From NCBI RefSeq assembly GCF_026262505.1, contig NC_067205.1:27110556-27174555 (forward strand): DNA of 64,000 bases. Direction: 5' to 3'. This document shows positions 40,529 through 51,460 of the stretch, in pieces; within the stretch, counting starts at the first letter, position 1; each line of letters starts with the position of its first letter. Made by a program: the position numbers and the translations under genes. Source of the DNA: Trichomonas vaginalis G3 (taxonomy: Eukaryota; Parabasalia; Trichomonadida; Trichomonadidae). Under the pieces are notes generated by a model that saw only the letters and a program-made list of their open reading frames with translations, ran no database searches and had not been told where the DNA came from.

Positions 40529-42133
40529 ATGATTTTACCCGGTGATGAAATCGATGATCGATCTCATTATCCAACATCAACTGGAGCACTTCGAGAACTT
40601 GGTTTAGTTCCAGTTAATGCTGAAAGACATCCTCCTCTACTGTGGATTGATGGATTCATCACAATGGAAACTGCCGAAGCACTTCTACCATATCAAAGAG
40701 CAAATAAGATACCATGCATGGACTATTTGTGCTTTAAATCTACGATTTTCACAGAATTAAATAAAGCTCGCAAAAAATATCCATCGGCATTCAACTTTTA
40801 CACTCCAACATATGTGTTACCAGATAACTTCCCAGAATTCCAACGCATGCACTCATCTATATGCTCAAGGAACAACGAAGCACCAACTTGGGTCATTAAA
40901 CCAAAGAATGGTTCATGCGGAAAAGGAATTATCCTGATCAATTCTACTCACGAAGCGGAAGAAGTCCAAGATCATTCAGTCGCTCAGCTCTATATCCATC
41001 CTTACTTACTTGACAATTTGAAATTCGATTTTCGATTCTTCGTATTGGTTGCTTCACTTGACTCTCTTACAGTATTTGTTTACAAAGAAGGAATTGCAAG
41101 GTTTTGCACAGAACCATACTCTCCTCCTTCAAAACAAAACAAGAATCACCAGTTCTGCCATTTAACTAACACTGCTGTTAACAAAATGAGTAATAAGAAT
41201 CCAGAAGACTTCACCCGATTAGCAACTGAAGTTTTGAAGAGATTTGGTGCAAATGAAAAAATTATTTGGGAAAAAGTTAAACGTCTTTCAGCCCTTGCTA
41301 TTGCTGGCTTGTATCCAGCAATAATGGCTACCCTTCCTAAATATGTCGAGCCAAAAGTTGAATCAAAGACGTTATTTAAACCAAAAACGGCCAGAGACAA
41401 CAAAGCTATGAAATCAAGCATATCTAAAAGAAGAAGTTTATCTCCAACACGCGAGATGATGCCAAAGAAAGTTCCTGGGCAATCCCTGAAAATTTTACCT
41501 GCGTTAAATGAGGAAGAAGAAGAGGCCGCTACAGAGAAAACAGTAGTAAAAGAAGAACCAAAGGTCGAACTTAAACTTCCTGAAGAAACAGCTAATAAAG
41601 AATCAACAGAAAAAGATAATGAAGATATAGTTTCGACTTCAAGAACATCTGAAGAAAAATTCCAGTTGAAAGAGATTAGAAATACAATACCAAGGAAATT
41701 CTTCCACATTCTTGGAATTGACGTCATGATTGATGAAAATATGGAACCTCAATTCTTAGAATTGAACGACAGACCATCACTATCTGTTACTGTTCCATTC
41801 GAGATGCCTCTTAAGAAGACAATGATCATGGATTCATTCAAACACGTCACTCATGACGGCGCTGTCACAAATATCGAAGCGGAAGGAAGCGGATGGGAAA
41901 TCGCTTATCCATCAAAAGACCACGAACTTAATAGCCAAGTTGCTTTGGCAATGACCAGAAAATCTGATCTTAAATATTCAGGGTATATGCCAGGAAAAGG
42001 CGCCACAGCCATGAGAATAGTTGACAGTGGCATCAAGAAGGAGTGGCAAAAAGAACATCGCGCTCGTTTCGAAGATCTCAGGCAATCTATGAAAGCGCCA
42101 AAATTCGTCCACTACACCAAAGTTATCTTATAA
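40529..42133 (+). CDS. Tubulin-tyrosine ligase-like (TTLL) enzyme
   Basis: 534 residues of the ATP-grasp TTLL family, which adds Glu, Gly or Tyr to tubulin tails. Visible motifs: WVIKPKNGSCGKGIILI (ATP loop), YIHPYLLDNLKFDFRFFVLV, YKEGIARFCTEPY, HQFCHLTNTAVNK and, near the C-terminal third, HILGIDVMIDENMEPQFLELN with the metal-binding Glu/Asn and NDRPSL. A ~115-residue acidic, Lys/Glu-rich insert of low complexity (about 41340-41690) splits the last two catalytic motifs, longer than usual. Substrate type (mono- or polyglutamylation, glycylation) cannot be decided. Flagella and axostyle microtubules are likely targets. Confidence 0.92.
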   Translation: MILPGDEIDDRSHYPTSTGALRELGLVPVNAERHPPLLWIDGFITMETAEALLPYQRANKIPCMDYLCFKSTIFTELNKARKKYPSAFNFYTPTYVLPDNFPEFQRMHSSICSRNNEAPTWVIKPKNGSCGKGIILINSTHEAEEVQDHSVAQLYIHPYLLDNLKFDFRFFVLVASLDSLTVFVYKEGIARFCTEPYSPPSKQNKNHQFCHLTNTAVNKMSNKNPEDFTRLATEVLKRFGANEKIIWEKVKRLSALAIAGLYPAIMATLPKYVEPKVESKTLFKPKTARDNKAMKSSISKRRSLSPTREMMPKKVPGQSLKILPALNEEEEEAATEKTVVKEEPKVELKLPEETANKESTEKDNEDIVSTSRTSEEKFQLKEIRNTIPRKFFHILGIDVMIDENMEPQFLELNDRPSLSVTVPFEMPLKKTMIMDSFKHVTHDGAVTNIEAEGSGWEIAYPSKDHELNSQVALAMTRKSDLKYSGYMPGKGATAMRIVDSGIKKEWQKEHRARFEDLRQSMKAPKFVHYTKVIL

Positions 42134-42393
42134 TACTACCACATACTATATATTATTTTGTTATGTTTTATAAATTTTTTATGAATATTATTTTGCCCAA
42201 AATTTCGCAATATTTTTTATCAACAATCTATATAAACATTTAATATAGCGATGCCTACCAATGTGCTTAAGTAGTGTTCTCAAAATGGCCATTCGTTTGA
42301 TCAATTTAATGATAATCCGATTTTTTCGGATTTGAATAGTACGATTGATTTCAATTCAATTTTAAATTATTATCAATTTTTACGATAGGAACA
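42134..42393. other. Short intergenic spacer
   Basis: About 260 bp, AT-rich, promoter region of the following gene (TATCAATTTTTACG precedes the ATG by some 14 nt). Confidence 0.4.
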
Positions 42394-42852
42394 ATGAATG
42401 AATATCTTCAAGGAAGGATCCTACGCATTGTTGAATCACTCATAGAATGGTCTGTTTGTTCTCAATTCACAAGCGCTCCTGCTACAACAGATGGTTTGGC
42501 GATGAATATGTTTATTGTTCCTGAGCAAAAGTTCGATTTAAACTCAATCAAGACAAAATGCGAAAATAAGGAATACAAAACACTCGAAGAATACAGAGAT
42601 GACGTAAATAAAGTTTTGGCCACCGGTTTAGAGAAGAAGAACAAGGACAATTTCATGTATATTATGGCTCAGGAAGCATATTTATGGTTCAACAACAAAA
42701 TAAATACACTTCCACGCAATCAAGAACAAGAATGGCGCGATAAAATAGCTAAGCAAGTGGCCAAAATTAACGAATTATTACAGTATAATCCTCTCAATCC
42801 ACCACCTACTCAAAAGCAAATCAAAGATACATTCTCGAAACTTCCTTTATAA
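42394..42852 (+). CDS. Bromodomain-like small protein
   Basis: 152 residues. The stretch FIVPEQKFDLNSIKTKC, ENKEYKTLEEYRDDVNKVL, followed by AQEAYLWFNNKI, fits the ZA-loop to helix C region of a bromodomain (DLxxIxxK, Y-x-S/T-x-xE-F-x-x-D). It is degenerate: the usual acetyl-lysine-binding Asn in a YN motif is not evident. Trichomonads have many small single-bromodomain proteins. It may read histone acetylation or be a non-binding relative. Confidence 0.55.
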   Translation: MNEYLQGRILRIVESLIEWSVCSQFTSAPATTDGLAMNMFIVPEQKFDLNSIKTKCENKEYKTLEEYRDDVNKVLATGLEKKNKDNFMYIMAQEAYLWFNNKINTLPRNQEQEWRDKIAKQVAKINELLQYNPLNPPPTQKQIKDTFSKLPL

Positions 42853-43524
42853 TTTCAATTTTATTTCATCAATAATCATGCTTTAATTAGCTAAAGTCAC
42901 TTGTCTAGTTACATGTGTTACCCGGTTTTTGTTTAGTTCCATTATTTGTTGACCAAAAATTTAATTTTAGGCCACATTTTGGTTCGAATGGGAAATCTCA
43001 TAATAGTGTGCGATAACGCACCCGACTATTTAGCTTATGGTCCAATTACTTATTTTCAAATGATTTCTTTCTCCATTATTATCTATTTTTACTTATTGTA
43101 ATAACAGGATCTTATAATATAGTACTAAAAGAGTTTATTAAGAGTATTAATTTTTCTTTAAATATGAATAATTTTTTTAATTTTTTTTTATTGAAAAAAG
43201 CATTCTTCTCATATCCATTCCCAGTTGTGTGAGAAAGAATCTGGTTGAACACTAATTTAATGATCAAGGATAATAATGAAAATATTTTTTTTTCAGCATA
43301 TATCAGCGCTCAGTTGCACTGCGTGCCGAAAGAATGTGTTATATAGGGTCACTACAAAATTTAAGTAGTATATATATGTTTGATCTTAATACAAATCCAA
43401 AAATTATATCCGCAATCAATGTGGACATTGTTTACCACAGGTATATCATAAAATTTTTCTTATAATGAATTTTAAACATATTTTACATGGGAAAATGGTA
43501 ATAAGTACATTTTAAAACTTATTA
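42853..43524. other. Intergenic, no gene seen
   Basis: AT-rich spacer of 670 bp. It contains a small hairpin GTGCGATAACGCAC (about 43008-43022) and a more GC-balanced patch at 43301-43340 (CAGCGCTCAGTTGCACTGCG) that could belong to an unrecognised small RNA. No protein gene is seen. Confidence 0.4.
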
Positions 43525-45432
43525 ATGTCTGCGCAAGACGTTCACCCAAATACATACAGTGAATTACATAGTATCCACAAATACTACATTGATTCATATA
43601 ATGCGTTATATCAGCTAAAAGTCGAAAAAGAAGAAGCAATAAACTTTATTTACAAAATGATCAAATCAAAATTGATTGATTCAAAGAAACGTCACCCCAA
43701 AGATATAATGGTAGATATTTTAAATATCATTCCGTATAATAATCGCTATACAAAGTCATATTTATCTCTTGCCAAACTAATTTATGATGAATATCATGTG
43801 GAAGAAGTCAACAAAGTCGACAATATTTTAATATTCCTGTTTTATAAAGAATATGGAATTAAATTAGACAAGTCTGCTGATTTCGAAAAAATTAAATTAG
43901 AAGATCTCAACATTCATACAGATGATACGATTTACAGAGCAATTATGTATAATGACAAAGAAAAATTTATCATATTCACAGAAAGAAAAGAATTTGATAA
44001 AGATCAAAGACTTGAAAACAATTTATATCCATCTTCTTATAATGGATATTCATTACTTGAATTATGTTGTTACCACGGAGCAGTTGATTGTTTCAAGTTA
44101 TTAAGAACTAAATTTCATTCAGAAATAACTCAAAAATGTCTTCTATTTTCATTTTTAGGAGGAAAACCAGAGATCATGAGTGAATGTTTAAAATATCAAA
44201 CACCAGATGAAGATTGCATGGAATATGCAATTATTTCACACAACATTGATTTCGTTACATTCTTGATGAATGAACACTATTTAGAGATAAATTTAGATTA
44301 TTGCGGAATATATAATAATCTTGAATCATTCTTAGTTTATTTCGATCAAACAAATGATATTAACAAATGCTTTTTTTATTCTACGATGTTTGATATTTCA
44401 TCCTTTTACTAATATTTGCTTTCACATGGCGCAAATATCAATGAAAAAGATGAAGAAGGAAAAACCGCTCTTCATCATGCCGCAATTAAAAATAGTAAAG
44501 TGACAGCTGAACTTCTTATTTCTCACGGTGCAAATGTCAACGAAAGAAATCCATTTGGACAAACTGCTTTTTATTATGCAGTGCGCCATAACAATAAAGA
44601 AATAGCTGAAGTTCTTATTTTACATGGCGCAATTATCAACGAAAAAGATGAAGAAGGAAAAACAGTTCTTCATTATGCAGCATTAGATAATTTTAAAGAA
44701 ATTGCCGAACTTATAATTTCACATGGTGTAAATATTAATGAAATTGATGAAGGAGAAGAAACCGCTCTTCATTATGCAGCAGAATATAATAGTAAAGAAA
44801 CAGCAGAACTTCTTATTTCTCACGGTGCAAGTATCAATGAAAAAGATATAGATGGAAAAACTGCTCTTCATTATGCAACATTTGATCATTGTAAAGAAAC
44901 TGCTAAAGTTCTTATTTCTCATGGTGCAAAAATCAATGAAAAAGATAAAAATGGAGAAACCGCTCTTCATTATGCAGCGAGTTATAATAGTAAAGAAACA
45001 GCAGAACTTCTTATTTCTCACGGTGCAAATATCAATGAAAAAGATGAAGAAGGACAAACCGCTCTTCATTTGGCATTAATTTGTGAGAGTAAAGAAACAG
45101 CCGAACTTCTTATTTCACATGGTGCAAATATCAATGAAAAAGATAAATATGGAAGAACAGCTCTTCATTATGCAGCAGAAAATAATAGCAAAGAAACAGC
45201 TGAACTTCTTATTTCACATGGTGCAAATATCAACGAAAAAGATAAATATGGAAGGATTGCTCTTCATTATGCAGTAATTTATAATTTTAAAGAAACAGCC
45301 GAACTTCTAATTTCACACGGCGCAAATATCAATGAAATAGACGAAGGAGGAGAAACCGCTCTGCATATTGCAGAATTACATAATAGTAAAGAAATGGCCC
45401 AATTTCTTATTTCGCATGGTGCAGAAAAATGA
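43525..45432 (+). pseudogene. DUF3447/ankyrin protein with in-frame stop
   Basis: A single reading frame of about 635 residues, interrupted once by TAA at 44410-44412. The first 295 residues are a DUF3447-type helical domain (YSLLELCCYHGAVDCFKLLR, ITQKCLLFSFLGGKPEIM, CMEYAIISHNIDFVTFLMNE). After the stop, and in the same frame, ten 33-residue ankyrin repeats follow (ANINEKDEEGKTALHYAA style, then SKETAELLISHG). Compared with the paralogue at 46797-48965, a stretch near the junction is missing. Such proteins are a very large trichomonad family of unknown role. Either it is a young pseudogene, or it yields a short DUF3447 protein alone. Confidence 0.75.
44413..45429 (+). repeat. 99-bp ankyrin-coding tandem repeats, 10 copies
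   Basis: Ten near-regular 99-bp units code for ankyrin repeats. They stay similar at DNA level (AAAGAAACAGCAGAACTTCT recurs), which points to ongoing duplication or exchange between units. Confidence 0.8.
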
Positions 45433-45950
45433 TATTTCTTCATAACATACTTCTCTTTCATTAAAATAATATATTCAGTTTGTTATAATCATTAATGAGG
45501 AAAAGCATCATAAACGTTTTAATCCCGTAAATATGGTAATTATCTGGAATAAAGGGTAATGTGTCAAATGTTACTTTTTGAAATAAGGAAACATCGAATT
45601 TATTCGATTTGACTTTTAGATAGGGAAACTGCAATTCACGTATTATAAACATTCCTATTCCTATAAATTGGCTCTAAACATACTTAATTCTATGATAGTT
45701 ATCTCTTTTCTTCGATAATCAATTTAGCTATCACAATAAAGTCCTTAAAACCCTTATAGGAATCGACAATATGGGATGTGAATATTCATACATCTACATA
45801 TATATATTAACTCGTTTAAACTTTGTATTTCTTGTATATAACTCATTATCATGAATTAATGATGAAATATTGATTTGTAGTTAATGTGTATTGTATTTAA
45901 TTTATTATTAAGAAAATTAATAAAAAAGCTTAAAATAACGATATGTAAAC
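45433..45950. other. Intergenic, no gene seen
   Basis: AT-rich spacer of about 520 bp. Short minus-strand frames here look random. Confidence 0.45.
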
Positions 45951-45960
45951 TCATTTTATT
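45951..45960 (+). promoter_or_regulatory. Initiator-like motif of AP-1 sigma gene
   Basis: TCATTTTATT lies 4 nt before the ATG at 45965, a good initiator match. Confidence 0.6.
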
Positions 45961-45964
45961 TTGA

Positions 45965-46423
45965 ATGATTTACTTCTTCATTGTATTTAACAGACAAGGC
46001 AAAGCCAGACTTAACAAATGGTATGAGCCACAGACAAAGAAGTCCAAGGATAAAATTATTCGTGAAGTTTCAAACGCAATTTTATCAAGACCATCAAACT
46101 GCTCCACATTCATCGAATGGAGAGATAGAAAGCTTGTATTCAACAGATATGCTTCATTATTCTTCGTAATGGGCGTAGATGTCAGCGAGAATGAGTCAAT
46201 GTGCCTCGATGCGATTCATTTCTACGTAGAAACACTTGATGCTTTCTTCGGCAATGTCCGCGAAGTCGATTTAATTTTCGGCTTCCAATACGCTTACAAC
46301 ATTCTCGATGAGCTTATTTTAGCCGGAGAATTTGTTGAAAGTTCTCGCTATAATCCAATTCAATCAATTCAAGAGCAGAAGGAAGCTATTCTTACAGAAC
46401 AAGGTCCAAAGTTCGAATTGTAA
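45965..46423 (+). CDS. AP-1 complex sigma subunit
   Basis: A complete 152-residue small adaptin. It has the family motifs FNRQGKARLNKWY, FIEWRDRKLVFNRYASLFFV, AIHFYVETLDAFFGNVREVD, LIFGFQYAYNILDELILAGE and ESSRYNPIQSI. The EWRD and RYASL residues and ILDE favour the AP-1 sigma type over AP-2 or AP-3. The protein forms the core of the clathrin adaptor that sorts cargo at the trans-Golgi and endosomes. Length is normal. Confidence 0.93.
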   Translation: MIYFFIVFNRQGKARLNKWYEPQTKKSKDKIIREVSNAILSRPSNCSTFIEWRDRKLVFNRYASLFFVMGVDVSENESMCLDAIHFYVETLDAFFGNVREVDLIFGFQYAYNILDELILAGEFVESSRYNPIQSIQEQKEAILTEQGPKFEL

Positions 46424-46796
46424 TTTCGTTTATTTTTTTTTACAATTTTTATTGATTTTTTCTATAAATAAAAAGCTAAGCTTTAAATCAAAGCATATAT
46501 TTACAACATTATCACACAACTCATTACAAATCATTTTATACTTATATTTATTTGATTATTATCAATATTATTTTAATTACAACATCTTTTTCACAATTAA
46601 TCTGCTGAAAATAGATGTTTTGTCTCATGAAAATGAAAGACTCTATGCATTTTGAATGTTTTTTAAAATTCTCAAATTTAATTTTTGAAATAAGACTGTA
46701 ATATTTATGAAAATAGATTATATATAGTTTAATAAATGATATATTGAAGCAACAAATGCAAATATAATTTTATTTTTTTATTGCAAATTCTTTGTG
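46424..46796. other. Intergenic, no gene seen
   Basis: AT-rich spacer downstream of the AP-1 sigma gene, without recognisable features. Confidence 0.45.
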
Positions 46797-48965
46797 ATGA
46801 AGAGGTACAGTGTTGACCAATTTATCGCAGGATTTGGAGATTACATTGATGCAATTGATACCATCTACAAATTAAAAACATTTAATAAAGGAGAAGTGTT
46901 GAAAGTTTATAATCTAATTAAACAGAATTTGATTGAACCCCAGGTTTATTCACCAATTAAGATAATTTCAATAATTTGTGATGTAATGTTATTGAGATAT
47001 CGATTTTTCAAGTCATACATGTTGATTATTAAGAAGATCATTGATGATTATAAATTACAAAATCTTGAATATTGCAATCCAGTTGTTTATTTCTATTTAT
47101 ACAAGGAATTTAATATGATATTCGAATATGGATGCGAGAGTTATGATAATCCTTTTCCGGGCAAATACGATTTTATTGAAGATCTGGATCAATCAAATTC
47201 AATTTACAATGCAATTATTAACGATGATATCAAATTATTTGTTTCAATCGCCGAAGGTCCAGGAACTAATCTATATCAAGCAAAAAAGATATCATATAAT
47301 CCAGAAGAATTTGGAGAATCATCGAAAGAAACTCTAATGGAATTCACATTGCTTGAATTCTGTTGTTATCATGGAGCAGTAAAATGTTTCAAGTTTTTAA
47401 GAACAAGATGTATATCAGAAATCACACAAAAATGTCTCCAATTTTCATTTCTTAGTGGTGTCCCAGATATATTAAATGAATGTTTGAAATATCAAAGGCC
47501 AGATCAAAAATGCATGAAATATGCCATTATTTCTCACAATATCGACTTTGTGACATTTTTAATGAATGAATTTCATCTAAAAATTAATGTCAACCTGTGT
47601 GCAAAATATAAAAACATATCTGCATTTTTTGCATATATTAATCGAAAACTTGATAGATATGATGTTGATAGTTCATTTTATTGTTCTTTGACATTTGCAA
47701 TTTCTTCCATGGTGAGATTTTTCTTCAAAACTAACAATATAAAATGTCGATTCGATATGAAAAAAGCTGTTTCCATCATAATTGAAAATAATCATTATGA
47801 ACTAATCAAGCTTTTTGCTTCACTTGGGGCAGATTTTAATGTCAAAGATGAGATGGGCAAAACATATCTTCACCAAGCTGCGGAAAGCAATGTTCCAGAA
47901 ATGATAAATGAACTTTGTTCACATGGAGTTAACGTGAATGCCAGGGATAATTTCAGAAAAACACCCATACATTATGCCACAATTAACAATCATAAAGAAT
48001 CAGTTCAAGCTTTGATATCATGCGGTGCAAAAGTAAATGCCAAAGATTATTATTATGGAAAAACTCCTCTTCATTATGCAATTGAAAATAACAATATTCA
48101 AATAATCCAGCTTTTAATTTCTCATGGTGCAAGTGTAAATTCAAATGATATCGATTTTAATACCACTCTTCATATTGCAGCCGAAAGAAACAATACAAAA
48201 ATTGCAGAACTTCTCATTTCGCTAGGTGTAAATGTAAATGCAAAAAACAAAGATGGGCAAATTCCCCTTCATTATGCATCAATGAATAATTGCCAAGATG
48301 TAGGCAAATTTCTGATATCAAATGGATCATATATCAATATTAAAGATAAAAATGGAAAAACACCACTACATTATGCAACATTCTATAAGAAAAAAGAATT
48401 TGCTGAAATGCTTATTACTTCCAAAGCAGATGTGTATTCAGAAGATATTGATAAGAAAACTCCACTTCATTATGCAGTTGAAAACAACATTAAGGAAACA
48501 GTTCAACTTCTGATTTTGCATGGTGCAAATGTAAACGCAACTGATAAAAATGGGAAAACTCCTCTCCATTTTGCTACAAAAAATAATAGCATTGAAATTG
48601 TCAAAATTTTATGTGCCAAGAGAGCTGACGTCAATTCCCAAGATATTAACCTTATTACTCCACTTCATATTGCAGCAAACAATAATTGCATTGATGTTAT
48701 TAATGTTCTTATTTCTTATGGCGCGAATGTTAATTCTCTTAATATTGATGAACAAACTCCATTGCATCTTGCTTCGAAGAAAGGATACGAAGAATCAATC
48801 AAAATTCTGCTCTCGAATGAAGCAAATCCAAATTTAATTGATCTTGATGGGATATCACCAATTGGTTATGCGATACAGAGTAAGAATATGAATATGAAAA
48901 TGCTGATTACATTATTTGGCTTCTTTGGATATTTGATGGAAATATACATATTATTCATTAAATAA
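46797..48965 (+). CDS. DUF3447/ankyrin-repeat protein
   Basis: An intact 722-residue protein. Residues ~1-310 are the helical DUF3447-type domain (TLLEFCCYHGAVKCFKFLR, ITQKCLQFSFLSGVPDIL, CMKYAIISHNIDFVTFLMNE), followed by about eleven ankyrin repeats (GKTPLHYA and related) to residue ~700, and a hydrophobic end (MLITLFGFFGYLMEIYILFI) that could be a membrane anchor. The start is the ATG at 46797; a GTG directly before it is not credible as a eukaryotic start. It is a paralogue of the broken gene at 43525-45432, two genes upstream on the same strand; the AP-1 sigma gene lies between them. Confidence 0.88.
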   Translation: MKRYSVDQFIAGFGDYIDAIDTIYKLKTFNKGEVLKVYNLIKQNLIEPQVYSPIKIISIICDVMLLRYRFFKSYMLIIKKIIDDYKLQNLEYCNPVVYFYLYKEFNMIFEYGCESYDNPFPGKYDFIEDLDQSNSIYNAIINDDIKLFVSIAEGPGTNLYQAKKISYNPEEFGESSKETLMEFTLLEFCCYHGAVKCFKFLRTRCISEITQKCLQFSFLSGVPDILNECLKYQRPDQKCMKYAIISHNIDFVTFLMNEFHLKINVNLCAKYKNISAFFAYINRKLDRYDVDSSFYCSLTFAISSMVRFFFKTNNIKCRFDMKKAVSIIIENNHYELIKLFASLGADFNVKDEMGKTYLHQAAESNVPEMINELCSHGVNVNARDNFRKTPIHYATINNHKESVQALISCGAKVNAKDYYYGKTPLHYAIENNNIQIIQLLISHGASVNSNDIDFNTTLHIAAERNNTKIAELLISLGVNVNAKNKDGQIPLHYASMNNCQDVGKFLISNGSYINIKDKNGKTPLHYATFYKKKEFAEMLITSKADVYSEDIDKKTPLHYAVENNIKETVQLLILHGANVNATDKNGKTPLHFATKNNSIEIVKILCAKRADVNSQDINLITPLHIAANNNCIDVINVLISYGANVNSLNIDEQTPLHLASKKGYEESIKILLSNEANPNLIDLDGISPIGYAIQSKNMNMKMLITLFGFFGYLMEIYILFIK

Positions 48966-49714
48966 ATGCAAATGAAATAATAATTATGCAATATGCGATA
49001 TAAAACCTTCGTTTTTTTTTTGAAACTTAAATGATGAAATTTTTCTTATGATTCTAACTCATTACCATAATAATCAAGCTCATAGTTTTTTTCCTCTCTT
49101 AGATTTATAAATCAAAGTTGATTGAGGATTTTTTGCACGTCAATATGAATCGAGAAATAATAAGAAATAAGTAGTAATTATTATGCCAATTGATTTCTCA
49201 ATTCAAACAATATCGATTCTGTCTTCAGTTATCTTATGCCTGAAAGTCACTCTGATCATTAAACATTGATTTCAAAGCTTTTGAATTAAAAGGTTTACTT
49301 GAAATGCCTATGCTTAAAGCTATTCCAAATTCATTAGATTCTTCAGAAAAGACATGTTTTCATAACGCAGCTAGAGAAATTCTATGGATCTCATATAAGG
49401 CCATTAAGTATATTGTGGAAAAACACCTTCAATTGTTGCAGGCTTAAATATTGATCCAAAAACGAGAATCCTTTATTAATAATATCATAAAACATTAGAT
49501 AAAAAGGGTATGTAATAAAGGTACATCAGATCTTTAGTAAATATCAATGAAAATGTATAGCAAGGCAATATATTATAATATAAAAACAAACAACAAACAT
49601 TAATGAAGAATAATTTTTTTAAAATTATTTCATAAAACATTAGATAAAAAGGGTATGATATAATAAAAAATAACAAACAACAAACATTTAATAAAAATAA
49701 TAAATAAAAAATAA
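48966..49714. other. Intergenic with a possible remnant and repeats
   Basis: A ~57-codon plus-strand frame near 49277-49447 (GLLEMPMLKAIPNSLDSSEK, later CFHNAAREILW) looks coding-like and could be a gene remnant, perhaps ankyrin-derived. Beyond it, AACATTAGATAAAAAGGGTA and AACAAACAACAAACAT each occur twice (49493 onward and 49639 onward), a decayed direct repeat about 145 bp apart. Confidence 0.4.
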
Positions 49715-51460
49715 TCAAGATCTGATAGAATTCAAAAATTCATCTAAAGTTGATTCGCAATAAGGTATCAAAGCGTCAATTTCCTTTCTACTTAGGCTTT
49801 CCAGTCTCTTCTTTGCCTTATCCAGCAAAACTGGTTCATTTTCTTTGACATAATCCAGAATCTGCTGTCTTGGCTGGAATTTTGCCCAAATTTCACCCTG
49901 GCTCATACTTCTCGGCGTCATAGGTGTTATAGTTTGGTTCATTGCCTCTTCCAGTTTGATCGGATTCGTAAATAAGTTTAAAAATTCCGGATTTTCAGGA
50001 TCTACCATATCATCGAACAACGCTAGTGTATAGTTGGGGTAGAAGTTAATAACAGCTTCAACGTGGCATATTTTTTCCAGTTTCAACCTCAAATTTAAAT
50101 TATTAATTTTTTCTCCAACGTTTTTGAGGTAGAAGAGCTTTCCTTTCCATTCCAACGGTATAGGCATTGTCATTACGTACTCGAACAGCTTGGATAATGG
50201 CGATCCATCGACAATTTCGTAATTTGTATTTTGTTTTTTGACGAAATCCTCAATGGATTTCCTTAGCGACCATATGTTCTTGTACTTGGTCACGCATATC
50301 TTCGAAACGTTCTTGTAATTGATCGTATAAAAATTATCGATCATAACTTGAAAATTGTCCGAAGAAAATGACTTCCGTAATAAATTATCTGGAAGTTTTA
50401 AATGACCAAAAGTGACAAGCATCGGATGAAGGTCTTTTCTCTCCGAGTGGAAAAACCTTATTCCATGGACCAATGGAACCGCCGGAAACAGAAAAACGTT
50501 TTTCTCGTCGCTGTCGTTGAGCACGGACTTGGCTGATGAGTAATCGTTGTACAGGAGAACAAGAATAAAGGCATTGGCGCATGGACAGACACAGGCGGCG
50601 TAAAGTTCGCCGAATTGATCATATCTGTTGTAAATCTCGGAACAATTGAACGTACAATCGATTTCGTTGAGAGTAATAAGGCCAAGCTTGCGATCGTGTG
50701 ATAAATTGACGTTGAAATATGGATAGATATGGAGTGGAAGATTTTCTTCACCGAAATACATGTAATTGAGCTCTCTCATGGCACGGCGTGCATTCTCATG
50801 AGTGTCCATAAGAACTTTAACTATGAAAAAGTTGAATCTGTTTCGGATTTCGACAAAATTTACAATTCCAAATTGAGAAAATGCACTTTCGATGAGTTTT
50901 TCGCCTGGATTCGTGAGTAAATCGTTGATTACGAGACATCTGCTTTCGAATTTATGAGCCATTTCAAGTAAATTCTCTTGATTTGGTTCTATGAACGGAG
51001 TTTCCTCATAATAGATCTTTTTCTTTGAAGAACTGAACCTGGGAGCTTTGTTAATGGCTAACTTCATGTTAATTGAGCGATTAAATGTTACATATCCGAA
51101 AGAACAAAAGCCATGACGGGTTGAAAGGAAGTAAATGTGGTCAAAACCAGAAATTTCTTTGAAGTATTCTTCAAGCTTGCTTTGGTCTTCAGAAGAGAAG
51201 TTAAAAACGGAGAGACAGTTCGGTGGTTTATATTCAGCAAACTTTATGGTCAATGTTTTGTTGGAGTTTGGATAGTGCTTGTTATTGAGTACATTGAACA
51301 CCCTTTCTGCTTGTTTGCAGGTGGCATATGTGATTAAATATTTTGATTTGTAAGGAACAAGGTCTGAGATGCATCCATACTTTCCAAATACATGGTAGAC
51401 GTCTGATAATGAGGCTTGGGGTGGAACACCATCAATAATCAATCGACGGATTGTTGCCAT
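49715..51460 (-). CDS. Multi-RRM RNA-binding protein, PABP-like layout
   Basis: 581 residues with several divergent RNA-recognition motifs. The first is clear (RRLIIDGVPPQASLSDVYHV), others follow near residues 85-150 (FGYVTFNRSINMKLA), 170-250 (CLVINDLLTNPGEKLIESAF) and 260-340 (LGLITLNEIDCTFNC). A C-terminal ~80 residues are helical (ILDYVKENEPVLLDKAKKRL). Four RRMs and a helical end recall poly(A)-binding proteins, but the RNP residues are weak and the identity is not secure. The gene is moderately GC-richer than the spacers. The ATG at 51460 is the first in frame. Confidence 0.7.
   Translation of the reverse strand: MATIRRLIIDGVPPQASLSDVYHVFGKYGCISDLVPYKSKYLITYATCKQAERVFNVLNNKHYPNSNKTLTIKFAEYKPPNCLSVFNFSSEDQSKLEEYFKEISGFDHIYFLSTRHGFCSFGYVTFNRSINMKLAINKAPRFSSSKKKIYYEETPFIEPNQENLLEMAHKFESRCLVINDLLTNPGEKLIESAFSQFGIVNFVEIRNRFNFFIVKVLMDTHENARRAMRELNYMYFGEENLPLHIYPYFNVNLSHDRKLGLITLNEIDCTFNCSEIYNRYDQFGELYAACVCPCANAFILVLLYNDYSSAKSVLNDSDEKNVFLFPAVPLVHGIRFFHSERKDLHPMLVTFGHLKLPDNLLRKSFSSDNFQVMIDNFYTINYKNVSKICVTKYKNIWSLRKSIEDFVKKQNTNYEIVDGSPLSKLFEYVMTMPIPLEWKGKLFYLKNVGEKINNLNLRLKLEKICHVEAVINFYPNYTLALFDDMVDPENPEFLNLFTNPIKLEEAMNQTITPMTPRSMSQGEIWAKFQPRQQILDYVKENEPVLLDKAKKRLESLSRKEIDALIPYCESTLDEFLNSIRS

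Noticed and set aside
42978-43030. Possible tRNA gene (GGTTCGAATGG and a small stem)
   Set aside because: The B-box-like phrase lacks the conserved final C and no A box or cloverleaf can be built around it.
44719-45069. Minus-strand frame opposite ankyrin repeats (IFFIDICTVRNKKFCC style)
   Set aside because: Repeats in step with the sense ankyrin units, so it is an antisense shadow.
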